Made by a program: the position numbers and the translations under genes. A stretch of 64,000 nt of DNA from contig OZ251231.1 of NCBI GenBank assembly GCA_965240325.2, forward strand, positions 558,001-622,000, given 5' to 3'. Positions within the stretch are counted from its first letter, which is position 1; each line of letters starts with the position of its first letter. Source of the stretch: Rebecca billardiae RCC1528 (Eukaryota > Haptophyta). The notes beneath the pieces were generated by a model. That model worked only from the letters and a program-made list of their open reading frames with translations. It was not told where the DNA came from and ran no database searches. This document shows positions 22,701-31,470 of the stretch, one piece after another.

Positions 22701-22975
22701 CGTGCGCGTGGCTGTGCATGCTCGGCATCTTCGCCGGGCTGTGCATCACGCTGCTCATCCTCACCGCCGCGCTCGGCCCGGAGAATGCCGAGGCGATGGT
22801 CTCGTCGTGGGCGCTGGCCGTCAGCTACTCGCTCGTGCTGCAGACGCCGGTCACGCTCGTGCTCACGCGCTGCCTGCACGAGCTCATCGACGGCTGCGTG
22901 AGCCTCAACCTCGTCATGCAGCTGGGCGCGTGCGCCGAGCGCACGGGCTCGGCCATCTGCTTCTTGTTCCAGTGA
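16727..22975 (+). CDS. IPT/REJ/GPS polycystin-like receptor with EF-hand
   Basis: Intronless 2,082-aa open frame starting with a signal peptide (ALGALALLTFSVPSAAAAG). IPT/TIG-type repeats follow: HPPAGPVGGGTVVTLEGRGF and ILPTSGPFGGGTAVRGSGF. PKD/REJ-type modules come next (LRLDATASTGG, LRVDASASVDPD), interrupted by an Asp run. Near residue 1421 there is a GPS autocleavage motif: Cys-Leu-Trp-Trp ... CACTHLTDFAGV, with His-Leu/Thr at the expected cleavage point. After it come a membrane segment (VIYVLAALNALGLAIALLA), a Ser/Ala-rich loop with poly-Gln at about 1666-1686, two more membrane segments, an EF-hand-like loop DIGHDGQVDEAD (about 1947) and two final membrane segments. This order resembles polycystin-1/REJ proteins, which sense extracellular ligands or force. 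A PLAT domain and the pore-forming C-terminus were not seen, so it may be a short or divergent member. Confidence 0.85.
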   Translation: MTRTSALGALALLTFSVPSAAAAGAVLAGVTPTGAPLSAAAAELALTLRGAGFDSLADAGALSCAFAPAEAGGGYALAPSATTPATLVDDRTATCAPPAAGELGAHGAGAFALRLLAAAGAREVPALFDEVSVTMYNTASVVVHALHPPAGPVGGGTVVTLEGRGFADHGDGQLCCVLPAVDARACAAPAELLPSVNGTSRARCTTPPAAAAASVPLELSLRAGAPNSSTASGMQFHYYDEPTVSSILPTSGPFGGGTAVRGSGFDALLDAGLDPRELLRVSFGGAVAPAAQSVEEGSVVVNAPGHGLHGAAQVRVALNGQQFSPAAQAEGGGVLFTPTGLHAPALLRAHLGATATTLELHFDAQPTDRASMPPGASACAPVLDDATLALVRGEGEAAAVCEWAGASLLVAQLGPRTALAPGAAVGVRAGAVGPASCAPACSENLLAEAQTATVPLDAPCGEGGACPAPSAALSGARSVSSCANETLRLDATASTGGGAAYPLEFDWRLDPATTDAPAAEAERVSAQLRALPPTASAARVVLPAGGAAYGFAVRVRSALGPPSAPAFWAVQRVAAPAPQVTVDGPARRAARADVAHVLSAASTLAACWPAGMSAEVAYAWSVLGVTDAETGEPVELGAVSVPELSARSASVRVPARSLSGGHAYEIGVVATMAAWPAASANASVTLVVRAQPLRAVIAGGDRRVGAADALRVDASASVDPDAPAAADADAADDDDDDDDADAAAAPPPLAFAWRWVQGTAAGEAAEDATVGVALAALAANATAALFELPPDSLQSGRSYFLEVSVSAPARPEAARARAAVALAVVAGSVPTIRFAPLEAPAYVSDFALPTAPRLAIRTSLDDPDGGSAQWEFAWRALVNGAGGAASAAPLNLADTSAVTTTGGVGPSLAFRRGALTPGATYTFELTASAPGRASALGSVTVAIRAPPFAGGLSLEPSRGVALTTAFELSAPGWVPAGDGPEGLPLGYAFSHAGTRADGGALPAEPLGPERASAQLPELLLPAGNGTVTVRVCDALGACAARGTAVAVEPLGGEARDAVLATLADGAAVLAAAGRADSAYRLVRAMATELDISAQTSGGAAGLAVDRSRLIELSGLAAAAGGTALSAGARAQAAAVLRAVLSGAADASDELAADARSGGAAQAAELASLAVETGVDDDTAANLLGAVDGALSGVAGAGGADAGRAVLPAPLSPDEASSLRNSVESAVRALGAALLPGLARGEGAASARAGSLSVTASRHAPSALGGASVSAPGDLGSVRISAQAVARAVESSATLGADEDTGGAGDVRDLAVVLWSSVANVHEPPAAAGSAADGTALGGLGTRVLSATVVSPTRTTTALEVSGLDEAGALVLRIPRAAGATADDAVDQCLWWNEAEARWSGAGCEARADESTADSLVCACTHLTDFAGVRVPKDRDEADEQVSAVKLTTADDDDARTALDADRAAPGSSLIHSVIYVLAALNALGLAIALLADRRGLARLGAAGGGGGLKALQGGSATGTHRGTPMSGSRTPAVGGAGAVQPTAPSVGSAGSHASTPAGSARLSGPSAAVGLRRAPKQSATVAPIVDPDGRTATQRVRDRARETAVVPIGEHGARADDDGAAPGAEAAEGAPAPAAGAKAPATADPPAASAHASAPGAAVPDRAAAQQPQQQQQQQQQPQQQQQQQQRRAPGTRTASLTLSSWSSRSSSLLDSTRLWRAAERAASLHPVLALFRASDGLIRRTELAQSLFNLLALQLVLEALVFESGQQTRADGDGATRVEPEPPGLLTLLLYALIVGAIAAPAPPLFRLIWWAGRSSAREPPSWLLFRVLRAGPRAHGAGGLAEEGARSRAGAGDDDELGVPPISRWAQRAAGGRTRLTDAEVATIRDALTRAELAMLTERFASHAAPAETGEPMPTLSEDGVRGMLDAADEPLPPGLARRLTRELDIGHDGQVDEADFVAWYARRKQLERAAEPLQRALRRCAPPDAVRGACAWLCMLGIFAGLCITLLILTAALGPENAEAMVSSWALAVSYSLVLQTPVTLVLTRCLHELIDGCVSLNLVMQLGACAERTGSAICFLFQ
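21719..21786 (+). repeat. CAG repeat encoding poly-glutamine
   Basis: Nearly uninterrupted CAG codons with a single CCG break, inside the cytosolic loop of the REJ/GPS protein. It is likely length-polymorphic. Confidence 0.9.
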
Positions 22976-23542
22976 GGCGTCGGCGTGAACGGCGTAAGCG
23001 CTCGTCCGACGTGTCAGTCAGTCAGTCACGAGCCCAGGGCGGGCAAGGGTTGGTAACGTCGGCGCCGATGATGCGTGATGATCCGATCTATGGCCGATGA
23101 TGATGCGCTCGTCATGCTGATGCCTGCTTGCCGCGCAGTGTCGTCGTCGTCCGATTATTTATTGCTGCATCATCGTCATCGATCATATCATCATCGTCAT
23201 CGCGTCGCGTCATCATCAGCGCCAGCATGCAGTGATGTCACAGTTCTGATGAGTTAACGGCTACGCACCGGCACTAGCTTTAAATGAGTAGCTACTCGAT
23301 CGCCGCCGTCACGGCGTCAGCCGTCAGTCCCCGTCTCGCCTCTCATCAGTCTGACGACGAATCTGATGATGGTCAGTAGTCGGCCTCGGCTCGGGCTCGG
23401 CCTTTGCTCGATCGCGCGGTCTCTGATGAGAGCAGTCAGCAGATGATTCGTCAGACTTATGAATAGACGAGCGAGGACGAGTCGTCTGCCGCTGACGAGT
23501 GACGACGCACGACGATGACGCGACTCTGACACGCGACGCGCC
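22976..23542. other. Intergenic region with imperfect ATC/CAT repeats
   Basis: Lies between the converging 3' ends of the REJ/GPS and KCS genes. It contains degenerate (ATC)n/(GAT)n tracts at about 23075-23225. No gene supported. Confidence 0.5.
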
Positions 23543-25617
23543 TCAGTCCAGCTCGGATGCCTCGATGCTCCTGTTCGCCTGCCAGACAGCCGAGTTGCAC
23601 TTGAACCCGCTGCCAAAGCCAATCTGCCAGATCTTGTCGCCACGGCTGCGCGGCGTCCGTGTCGCGTGTCGCGCGGAGCGGCGGGGCGGCGGGGCGCACG
23701 GTGAGCCGAGCTTCCCAGCGAGCCCCACCCGCGCCGCGCCGCGCCGCGCGCGCACCGGACCCGCCCGGACTTCTCGAGGAAGTCCATTTCGTACCACACG
23801 GACGCGGAGGAGACGTTGCCCCAGCGCCACAGCGAGTAGCGCGAGGGCTCGAGGTGGTGGTCTGTGAGCGAGAGGTTCTTCTGGATGGCGTCGAGGACGG
23901 CGCGGCCGCCCGTGTGGATGCAGAAGTGGCTCACCGCCTTGGTGAAGTCGGGCACGTACCCCTTCACCCCTTTCAGCTTGAGCCACTTGCGCGCGACGTA
24001 GCTGGCGAGGAAGCGCGCCTGCTCGGAGACGGGCAGGATCAGCGGACCGAGCACCGTGATGTTCGTCTTCATCGCCTCGCCCGCGCAGTCCATCACGTTC
24101 TTCTGCAGCCGCACGCCGACGTGCCCCGCCTTGTCCTCCTCCTGGAACACGCACCGGTACGCGCCGTCGTCGCCGCCCTTGTGCGTGCGCACCGTGTGCA
24201 GCAGCGTGTACTTGGCGCGCCGCCTGTCCGCGTGCCGCCCAGAGAGCAGCACCGCCGCGCCGCCCATCCGGAAGAGCGTGTTCGAGATGAGCATCGACTT
24301 CTCGTTGCCCTGGTAGAAGTTCTGCGTGATGTTCTCCGTCGAGATCACCAGCGCGCGCTTGCGCGGGTACACCTGCGCGGCGCGGCCGGCAGGGCGGCGG
24401 GCGCGTGAGCGAGCCGCAGTCGGAGCCGCAGAGGGCGGCGGCAGCGCCGCTGCGCCCGCGCCGCCGTGCGCGCTCGCGCGCGGCTCGGGCGTGGGTGGGC
24501 GGCGCGTGCAGAGGTGCACGGCCGGCGAGGCGCGGGAGGGGCGGCACGGCACACCACGCGCCGCACGGCGCACACGCCCCGCCCCGGCTGCGCCGGCGCA
24601 CGCGCCCCTGGCCCAGGAAGCGGCGCGCGCACACACGCACCTGCAGCAAGTCCTTTGCGAGATGTACTGAGATGATGCCCGCCGAGCAGCCCATCCCGCC
24701 GAGCGAGTAGGACTGGATCGAGTCCTTCATCTTGTAGTGGTTGATCACGATCGCCGCGAGCGACGGCGTCGGGTTGAAGAGCGAGCAGTTGATCACCAGA
24801 ATGTCGATCTGCGCCGCAGCGGGCGCACAGGCAGTCCAGCGCGCAGGCGAGCGTGCGGGGCCGCGGCGGCGGTGAGCGATCACGCGCGCCGGCCGCGGGG
24901 ATGCCGTGCTCGCTGCGTGCGGCGCGGCGCGCGGGCGCCGAGGCTCACATCGGACGGCTTGGTGCGCGTCTTGCTGAACAGCTCGTCGCACGTCGAGAAG
25001 ATCACGCGCTCGAACTCGGTGCGAGCCGCCGCCATCGAGAAGTCGAACTCACACTCGCCCTTCTTGTAGTCGCGGATGCCTGGCGGGAAGTAGCACTTGT
25101 CCGAGATCTGATTGCGCTCGAAGAGCTTCATCTGGAAGTCGACCGACTCCTTGGTGAAGTTGCCGCACTCGGTCACGGTCTCGCGGAAGAAGTCGGCGGT
25201 CGCGCACAGCCGACCGTCGTCCTCCTCGCGCGGCATGCGCCACGTCGCAAAGTCGACCAGGTACACGGGGCGCGGGCGGCGCAGGGCGTAGACGGTGAAG
25301 AAGAAGCCGGCGACGAGGGTGAAGCTCGCCGTGTATACCACCTCGAGGTGCAGCGAGTTGCGCAGCTCCACCAGGTCGTCCACGGTCACCTTTGGCGCGT
25401 GGATCACCGCCGCCGCCATGAGCAGCGCGACCGCGAGGATCTGCGTGCTGCGGATGACGAGCGGGTGCACGCCCTCGTCGAGGACGCGCAGCGCCTCGCG
25501 CATCTTCACATGCGTCCGCCCCGGGTAGGTGTACGCATCCCGCGCACTCCCCCCGGCGTACGGCGAGAGCGGCGGCTCCTCCGCGGCACCGCCTCGATTC
25601 GTGGCGCGGGACGACAT
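23543..25617 (-). CDS. KCS: 3-ketoacyl-CoA synthase, plant FAE1/KCS type
   Basis: Four exons: 25617-24949, 24808-24641, 24372-23756 and 23645-23543; 518 aa; phases 0, 0 and 2. It catalyses condensation of malonyl-CoA with a long-chain acyl-CoA, the first step of very-long-chain fatty-acid elongation at the ER. Two N-terminal membrane segments ([18 protein letters not shown] and [16 protein letters not shown]) precede [13 protein letters not shown], a family signature. The catalytic triad is present: Cys264 in GGMGCSAG, His432 in [11 protein letters not shown] and Asn465 in [13 protein letters not shown]. The last exon completes the conserved end ([17 protein letters not shown]). The start at 25617 is the first Met whose downstream sequence is KCS-like. 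The next gene upstream on the same strand ends only 188 bp away. Confidence 0.92.
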
Positions 25618-25805
25618 GCTGCTCCGAATACAACGGCACCGTGCCGTGTTTCGGAGCACGCGCGGTCGCCATTCACAGCTTGACGAACCCGGCCAACCGT
25701 CTTTCCGCGCTTCGTCCTTTCGCGCCGCCGTTGAGACCGGCGAGGGCCCGGCGGCAGGCACTGAGGCAGCGCTCTGGCCGTGACTGCCGCAGTCTGACCA
25801 GACGC

Positions 25806-27901
25806 TCAGCCGTAGGCCTCGCGAGCGCGCGACGTGAAGTCTTCGAGCCGCGAGAGCCGCCTGACCACATCCGATGCCGCCTGCTCCCTCCCCCACGCGC
25901 CCGACTCCGACTCGGCTGTGCGTGGACCGCGGGCCGCGGCCGCGCGAGCCCCGGCCGACGCCGCAGAACGGTCCGGTCGCCCTGCGAAAGCTGACGAGGC
26001 CGGCGGTGACGCTGCCCGAGCGGGGCGTCGGCCCTCAGCCGCGCCGCCGTCAAAGTAGGCGCCCACCGACACGCGCCCGCGCGCATGGTCCTCCTTGCCG
26101 TCGCCGCCGGGCAGCACGTCGGCTGCGCCCCCGCTGACCACGACAGTGGGAGGCCCATCGCCCTCGCCCCCGGCCACAGCGCCGCGCGCCGCGGGGCGTG
26201 GGTCCGCCCACCGCTCCTCCGCGCCGTGCGGCGGCGCGCCGCCCGCTGCCGCGCCCACACGGGACGGCCCCAGCCCGGCGTCCCCCACCGAGCCCGACCC
26301 ACGCCTGCGCGCCAGCGCCGCTCTGAACAACTCCTCCGCCTCCGCGCGTACGCCGCGAAGCTCGCCAAGCGCGAGCGCGCGCCGCGCGGCCGCGCGCACC
26401 TCCGACTCCGACGGCGCGGCGATCGACGTGCCGCCGGCCGCCGGGCGGTGTGCCGCTGCCGCGCCCGTGGGCGCGCACGGCTGGGCTGCGCCGCCGTGCT
26501 CCGGCCCGGAGCACGCCGCGCCGACCACCTGCCCTGCGCTCTCGCGCAGCGCGCGCGCCAGCGTGCTGTAGGGCCCAGCGCCGCGGTGCACCTCGGCGGC
26601 GCGCGCGTGCGCGCCCGCCACGAACGCGTCCCCTGCGGCCGGTGCGGGCGGGCGTGCCGCTCGCCGCACCGGCCAGCCCGCGCCAGCCGAGCCCACGGAG
26701 CGTGCTGGGGTGTCCGCGAACGCGTTCGCCGCGAGCGGCGGGAAGAGCGGCGGCGGCTCGGCCCGATAGCTCGGCGGAAGCTCGGCCGCCCCCGGACTCT
26801 GGTCCCCCGGACTCTGGGCCGGACTCCCAGCACCGGCCTCGCCGGCCGTGCCGGCGCGCCCCGCGCGCGGCCCCGCGCGCTGGCGCCCGCCCTCCCCCAC
26901 CGACTCGTCGGCGTTCTCCTCGGCTTCCCGCCCGAACACGAGCCGGACCCGCGACAGCGCCGCGCGCGCCTCAAAGCGCACGGCCGCGAGGCGCGGCTCC
27001 TGCGGGGTGGCGCCGACGAGCACGCGGGCCGCCTCGGCGCGCAGCGGCGCCATGAGCTGGTCGAGCGAGGCGGGCGGTGGCGTGCCGTCTGCCACGCCGC
27101 CCTCGGCCTCGTCCAGAGAGCCGCCCTCACCGCCGCCTCCGTGCGCATGCGCGCCCGCCGGGTCCTCCAGGTCAGCGTTCGCGTCCGCGGCGGAACGCAG
27201 CCCAGCTTCGAGCGCGCGGCGTGCGGCGTCGATCTCGTCGATGCGCGCGCGCACGTGCTCGAGCTGCGTGCGGATGGGCGCGACGAGCGCGCGCTCCTCA
27301 TCCTCGAGCTGCGCGCCCCATCCGGCACCGCCCAGCGCGTGGCACCGGCCGCGTCCGGGCGTAGTGTGAGTAATGTGAGTAGGAGCCAGAGCATGCAGGC
27401 GGCGCACGCGGGCGCGGCGTGGGCGCGACGGGCGCGAGGGCGCGCGCGCGCACCTGCGCGAGGAGCTGCACGAACCACGCCGCGAGCTCCCGCCGCAGCG
27501 CCTCGTGCCGCGCCTCCGCCTCCGCGTGCACGTCGCGCCGCTTGCGCGCAGCGCTCCTGAGAATCCCGAGCAGGTCGTGTTCTGCCGTCACGTGCTGTTG
27601 CTTGAGGTGCTTGAGCTGGTCGATCTGGCTGCGCGGGCGCGGGCGCGGGCACGGGCGCGCGCGCACGCTCAGCGCACGCTCAGCCGGCATGGCGAGCGCA
27701 CGCGCGTGCACCACACCTCGTGTACGGCGCCTCGCTGGCGGTAGAAGGCGCGCGCTTCGGGTCGCGACGGCGCTCATCCTGCTCGGCGGCGTGGTCGGTC
27801 GGGAGGAAAGGGTCGAACGCGTCACCCGCGCCGTCATCGTCGTCTTCCCCATCGAGCCACGCGCGCTCCGGCTCGAGATCTACCCACGACTGCTCGCTCA
27901 T
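25806..27901 (-). CDS. Uncharacterised coiled-coil protein
   Basis: Three exons predicted: 27901-27717, 27628-27454 and 27308-25806; phases 2 and 0; 620 aa. Exon 1 begins MSEQSWVDLEPERAWLDGED and is acidic. Exons 2 and 3 join across ...FVQLLAQ and LEDEERALVAPI into a continuous heptad pattern (QIDQLKHLKQQHVTAEHDLL, then RTQLEHVRARIDEIDAARR), which supports the splicing. The rest is Ala/Gly/Pro-rich and low complexity, with a short helical end (VVRRLSRLEDFTSRAREAYG). I recognise no domain and assign no function. It is head to head with the MANF gene (314 bp between start codons) and in tandem with KCS downstream. Confidence 0.7.
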
Positions 27902-28215
27902 GGCGTCGCGAGGATCGCCAGGCGCTCAGTCGCTCACGTCCACTGCGCGCGAGCGGCGATCCACACGCCGCCCACCGCAGCCGCTCGCGCGCCGCGCGCG
28001 CGCGGGCGCCGCTGCAAGAAAAGAAAAGCTGCTTTTCGCCTTTTCTCTGGCGCGCGGAGTTTCCGTTCGTGACGACGCGACATCAATGATGCTGGCTTTC
28101 TGACTCTGAAATTGCCTGACGAGTGACGAACGACCAGCGCTCGCGCTTTCAGCTTGGAGCTTGTCGAAGCTTACGTGGCAGCTTCACACGTCTGGAGCCG
28201 CATCCACGGCCATCC

Positions 28216-28822
28216 ATGATGGCGCCGGCCTTTCGTCTCTGCGTTGCCCTCGCGCTCTTCGGGCTGGCGGCGGGCGCCCGGGAGGACCCGTCAGAATGCG
28301 AGGGTACGCGCACGCCGTACATCCCCTCCGCCATGAGCGCGCCCTCACGCTCGCGCCTGCGCCTCCCCACACGCTGCGCGCGCAGTGTGCAAGGCAGTGC
28401 TGGGGCATATCGATGAGGGTCTCAGCGCAGATGAGCGCAAGGACGTGCTCAAGATCGAGGCGACGATGCAGACATACTGCGATACTGCTACTGGCAAGAA
28501 CAAGACGATGTGCTACTACATGGGCATTGGCGACAAGTTGACTGGGACGGCAGGTGGGGTGAAGCGTGAGATCAGCAGCAGCTTCAGCCGTGGCATCAAC
28601 GCAAAGAGGCTGTGCACGCGCCTGAAGAAGATGGACGGGCAGATGTGCGAGCTGAAGTACGAGAAGGAGATCGATCTGAACACCGTCGACTTCAACAAGC
28701 TGCGCGTGAAGGAGCTGCGCAAGATCATGGATGACAAGGGCATCGAGTGCGTTGGATGCGCAGAGAAGGCCGACTACATCTCAGCAATCAAGAAGTACAT
28801 GGGCGTCAAGGATGAGGTCTGA
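28216..28822 (+). CDS. MANF: MANF/CDNF-family ER-resident protein
   Basis: Two exons, 28216-28303 and 28386-28822, with an 82-nt intron (GTACGC...CAG, phase 1); 174 aa. Residues 1-21 form a signal peptide. The splice joins ECE and VCK to give CEVC, the first Cys pair of MANF. Eight mature Cys are present (28, 31, 61, 72, 106, 117, 151, 154), matching the family. So do MCYYMGIGD, LKKMDGQMCELKYEKEIDL, LRVKELRKIMDDKG and the SAP-like C-domain CXXC motif (CVGCAEKADY). Length equals animal MANF. MANF binds GRP78 and protects cells from ER stress. Here the C-terminus is KDEV, close to the KDEL retrieval signal. ATGs at 28216 and 28219 are equivalent. The family is best known from animals. Confidence 0.93.
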
Positions 28823-29026
28823 GCGGTGGCCACCGGGCAGCCGCCGCCGCGTCAGCGCACGTAGCTCCAGCCGAAAGCGGCCCATCGAGGCGCGCGCGAA
28901 CCACCCCGGATGAGCAGCCGGCAGGCTGTGCCCGAATGCCAGTGTCCTGCTGACGAGTCTGGCCATGCTGATTGCTGACACGGCCTGCCACTGCGCGCAA
29001 TCATTCTCTCGGTGCTTCGCTGAGGC

Positions 29027-29670
29027 GGCTCTGGCTCCGGTTGACCCCTGCCAGTCCGGTCATAGAAACCGGGCGCGTATCGAAAATGATCTTCGCATTC
29101 GATCCTGCGGCCGAATGAATATTGAATACGCCCCGGAAGTGTCCCACAGGGCCGCCCAAGAATTATATTTACTGACGACCGGCGCGGGGTAAGTTGCTCA
29201 ATAGTCAATAATCTAGAGTACTTATATTGGATGATGGCCAAAATCAAAGAAGTATATTCATCATTAGTCCAGACAAGTGCCCGGGCGGGTGTGAAACTCA
29301 GTTTGTCGTGATGACGACTTCGGACTCTATTTTTCATATATAGCTATATATTTATATATGTACCCAGTCGGTCCGGTGGCATATTTCCAATAGCTACGAC
29401 TACGAGTAACTACATGAAGCCTAGTACATCCGGATCGCGCCCGGACCGTGTTCTCAACCAGAGTCTGAACTGGGTAAATACATATAGTAAAAATAGAGTC
29501 GTAGGAAATGTTCTGAGGAAGTGCTTGTTGGCCCAATATCGCTCTGAAGTTATCATCTAGGCATCCGTTGAGGTCCTCCTGAGTCCTGTGCAGTTTTCAC
29601 GAGTGACTTCATGAAGGAGCTCACAAGTCACAGTGCCCGTCTCTGGCAGGGGTCAACCGAAGCCAGAGCC
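29027..29670. mobile_element. MITE-like element, 28-bp TIRs
   Basis: A 644-bp unit with 28-bp terminal inverted repeats (29027-29054 and 29643-29670) that differ at one base. The outer part is GGCTCTGGCT and the inner part GGTTGACCCCTGCCAG. AGGC flanks both ends (29023-29026 and 29671-29674), a possible 4-bp target duplication. The interior is AT-richer, with no coding capacity. Confidence 0.6.
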
Positions 29671-29866
29671 AGGCCAGCTGCTCCCGCGATCGGAAATTCG
29701 GAAACTACTCGGAATCAGAATGTCTGGCGGTGACACGTGCCGCTGATGATGGACGACAGACGGTAGTTCCCGTCCGGGCAGAGCTGGCAGCCGGTGTAAC
29801 TCGGTAGCTAGTAGTCCGAAGACACTCCGAAGTGACTCAGGCAGCACTGACGGTACTCCTTTAGAA

Positions 29867-29918
29867 GTTTACTAAGTATACGGACGAATAATAAGGGACG
29901 CACACAGACGAGCCCACC
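29867..29918 (+). repeat. Diverged copy of dispersed ~48-bp repeat
   Basis: Shares GTTTACTAAG, AATAAGGGACGCACACAG and a weakened end with the closer copies at 35732, 37995 and 62356. Confidence 0.5.
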
Positions 29919-30923
29919 AACCGTCACTGCTGTCTAGAACCACGTTTTATAAAATCACGCGTTTCAAAACTTGTTAGATCTGCTTTGATCAAGAAAAAGG
30001 GGCCGGGGGCGCGCGGGCGATTTTCAGTCGTAGAGTATACTTGTTGTGAATGTGACGTGATCGTCCGTTGGCTCGTAATCAGCTGCGTATGACACTACGC
30101 GCCACGTCAGTAATAGTATGGGCGGGCAGCTGGCGACGACTCCGACTGCTGCTCAGCAGGCAGCAGAGTCGTCAGCGATAATAAACCGTCTGCGGAATCG
30201 CCCGCTTAGAATAGAACCATGCCATGACGGCGCCGCGGCGGCCCCGCGGCCCGTGCGTCGCCCCGCGCGGCCCGGGTGATGACCGGGCCTATACTTGACA
30301 GGCCGGGCGTGCGGAGATACGATGTGAGTTGTGACCCTGTAAGACATTCCGGCCATCGGTCAGCAGACCGCTCTGACTCGGATCGGGGGCAGCGGCGCCT
30401 GACGCCGGGCCGGGGGCGCCGCGCCAGAGTAGCCGGGGCGAGGCGGCCCGCTGCAGCACTGCACGCGCGAGCCGCATCCCTCGGCTCCTTCTCGCCCAGC
30501 AGGGCGCCCGCTTACTCCAGCGCAGCGCGCACGCGCGGCGCAAGCCGCGGCAGCAGACGCACCTGCAGGCGTGCAGCATGGCTGACGACGGCCGGATCGA
30601 TTATTGAGCCGCCATCGTGGCGATGACTACCGACCGGTCCGAACTCCGAAGCAGCGGCTGCAGGCGGCAGCCCCTGCAGCGCTGGAGAGGACGCAGGCGT
30701 CGTCGTCCACGCGGCGTCACGGTGCACGGGACCGGCCTGGAGAAGGATGCTCGGGCTGTTAGGGCGGTTGGCGAGCACCCGTGCGGCTGCATGCCCGCGT
30801 AGCGCGTATAGGCTGCGTGTGCGCGTGCCCCCTTCGCCCGCTCTCGCCTGTGCTGCGCAACGACGGGCGATGCTGAACGCTGGCGGCCCATCACGCCGGC
30901 CAGACAACAAGATGATCAACTAG

Positions 30924-31330
30924 CAGCTCACGGGCGCACGTGACGCGGAACGCATCCTCGAAGTGTGCGATGCGCACGGCCACGCGTTCAACAGGGTGGA
31001 CGAGGCCACCGCCATCTCTCGACTGGGTCGCAACGCGCGCACGTCGCGCGGCCACGCGCCGTGCACCGACAAGCGCTTCAGCGCCCTGCTCGAGCGCGTG
31101 GAGCGGCGGCTGGAGGGCACTGCAGTCGACGGCTCGCTGTATCGCGTCCGAGAAGCTGCCAACCTCGCGCACGGCCTGGGCAAGCTGCAGCCGACCAAGT
31201 GTGGTGCCAAGCGCGCATTCGGCGCGATCGCGCGGGAGGCCGAGGCGCGCGGGAGCGAGTTCAATGCGCATGACATGGCCAACACGGCGTGGGCGTACGC
31301 CACAGCTGGCGTGGACGCGCGCAGTGTAGC
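30924..31330 (+). pseudogene. Octotricopeptide-like repeat protein fragment
   Basis: The frame reads ARDAERILEVCDAHGHAFNR, then AANLAHGLGKLQ and FNAHDMANTAWAYATAGVD, the phrasing of the helical OPR-like repeat proteins that are abundant in algae and often bind organellar RNA. The frame is interrupted by TAG at 30921-30923, just before the similarity, and loses similarity by about 31330, where the promoter region of the next gene begins. With no start codon and a short span it is most likely a truncated remnant. An exon of an unrecognised gene is the alternative. Confidence 0.45.
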
Positions 31331-31470
31331 CTGCCGTCGTCAGCGCGGCGGAAGAGGGCCGCCGCCATCGTCGCCCGGACTTGCATCATCAAGCTCCGGT
31401 GCGGGAGCACTGCTCATCGGGCGTCGTCGTCAGGAGGCGGCACCGCGTTCGGTCGGCCTCACCGAAAGGG

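Larger units (their letters stand above)
28823..30923. other. Repeat-rich, AT-richer intergenic region
   Basis: No supported gene over 2.1 kb. It holds a MITE-like element (29027-29670), a diverged copy of a dispersed repeat (29867-29918) and AT-rich tracts (about 29330-29360). GC-rich open frames around 30300-30900 on both strands show no family resemblance. Confidence 0.5.

Noticed and set aside
30512-30919. 135-codon minus-strand open frame
   Set aside because: No recognisable domain; composition typical of shadow frames in GC-rich sequence.
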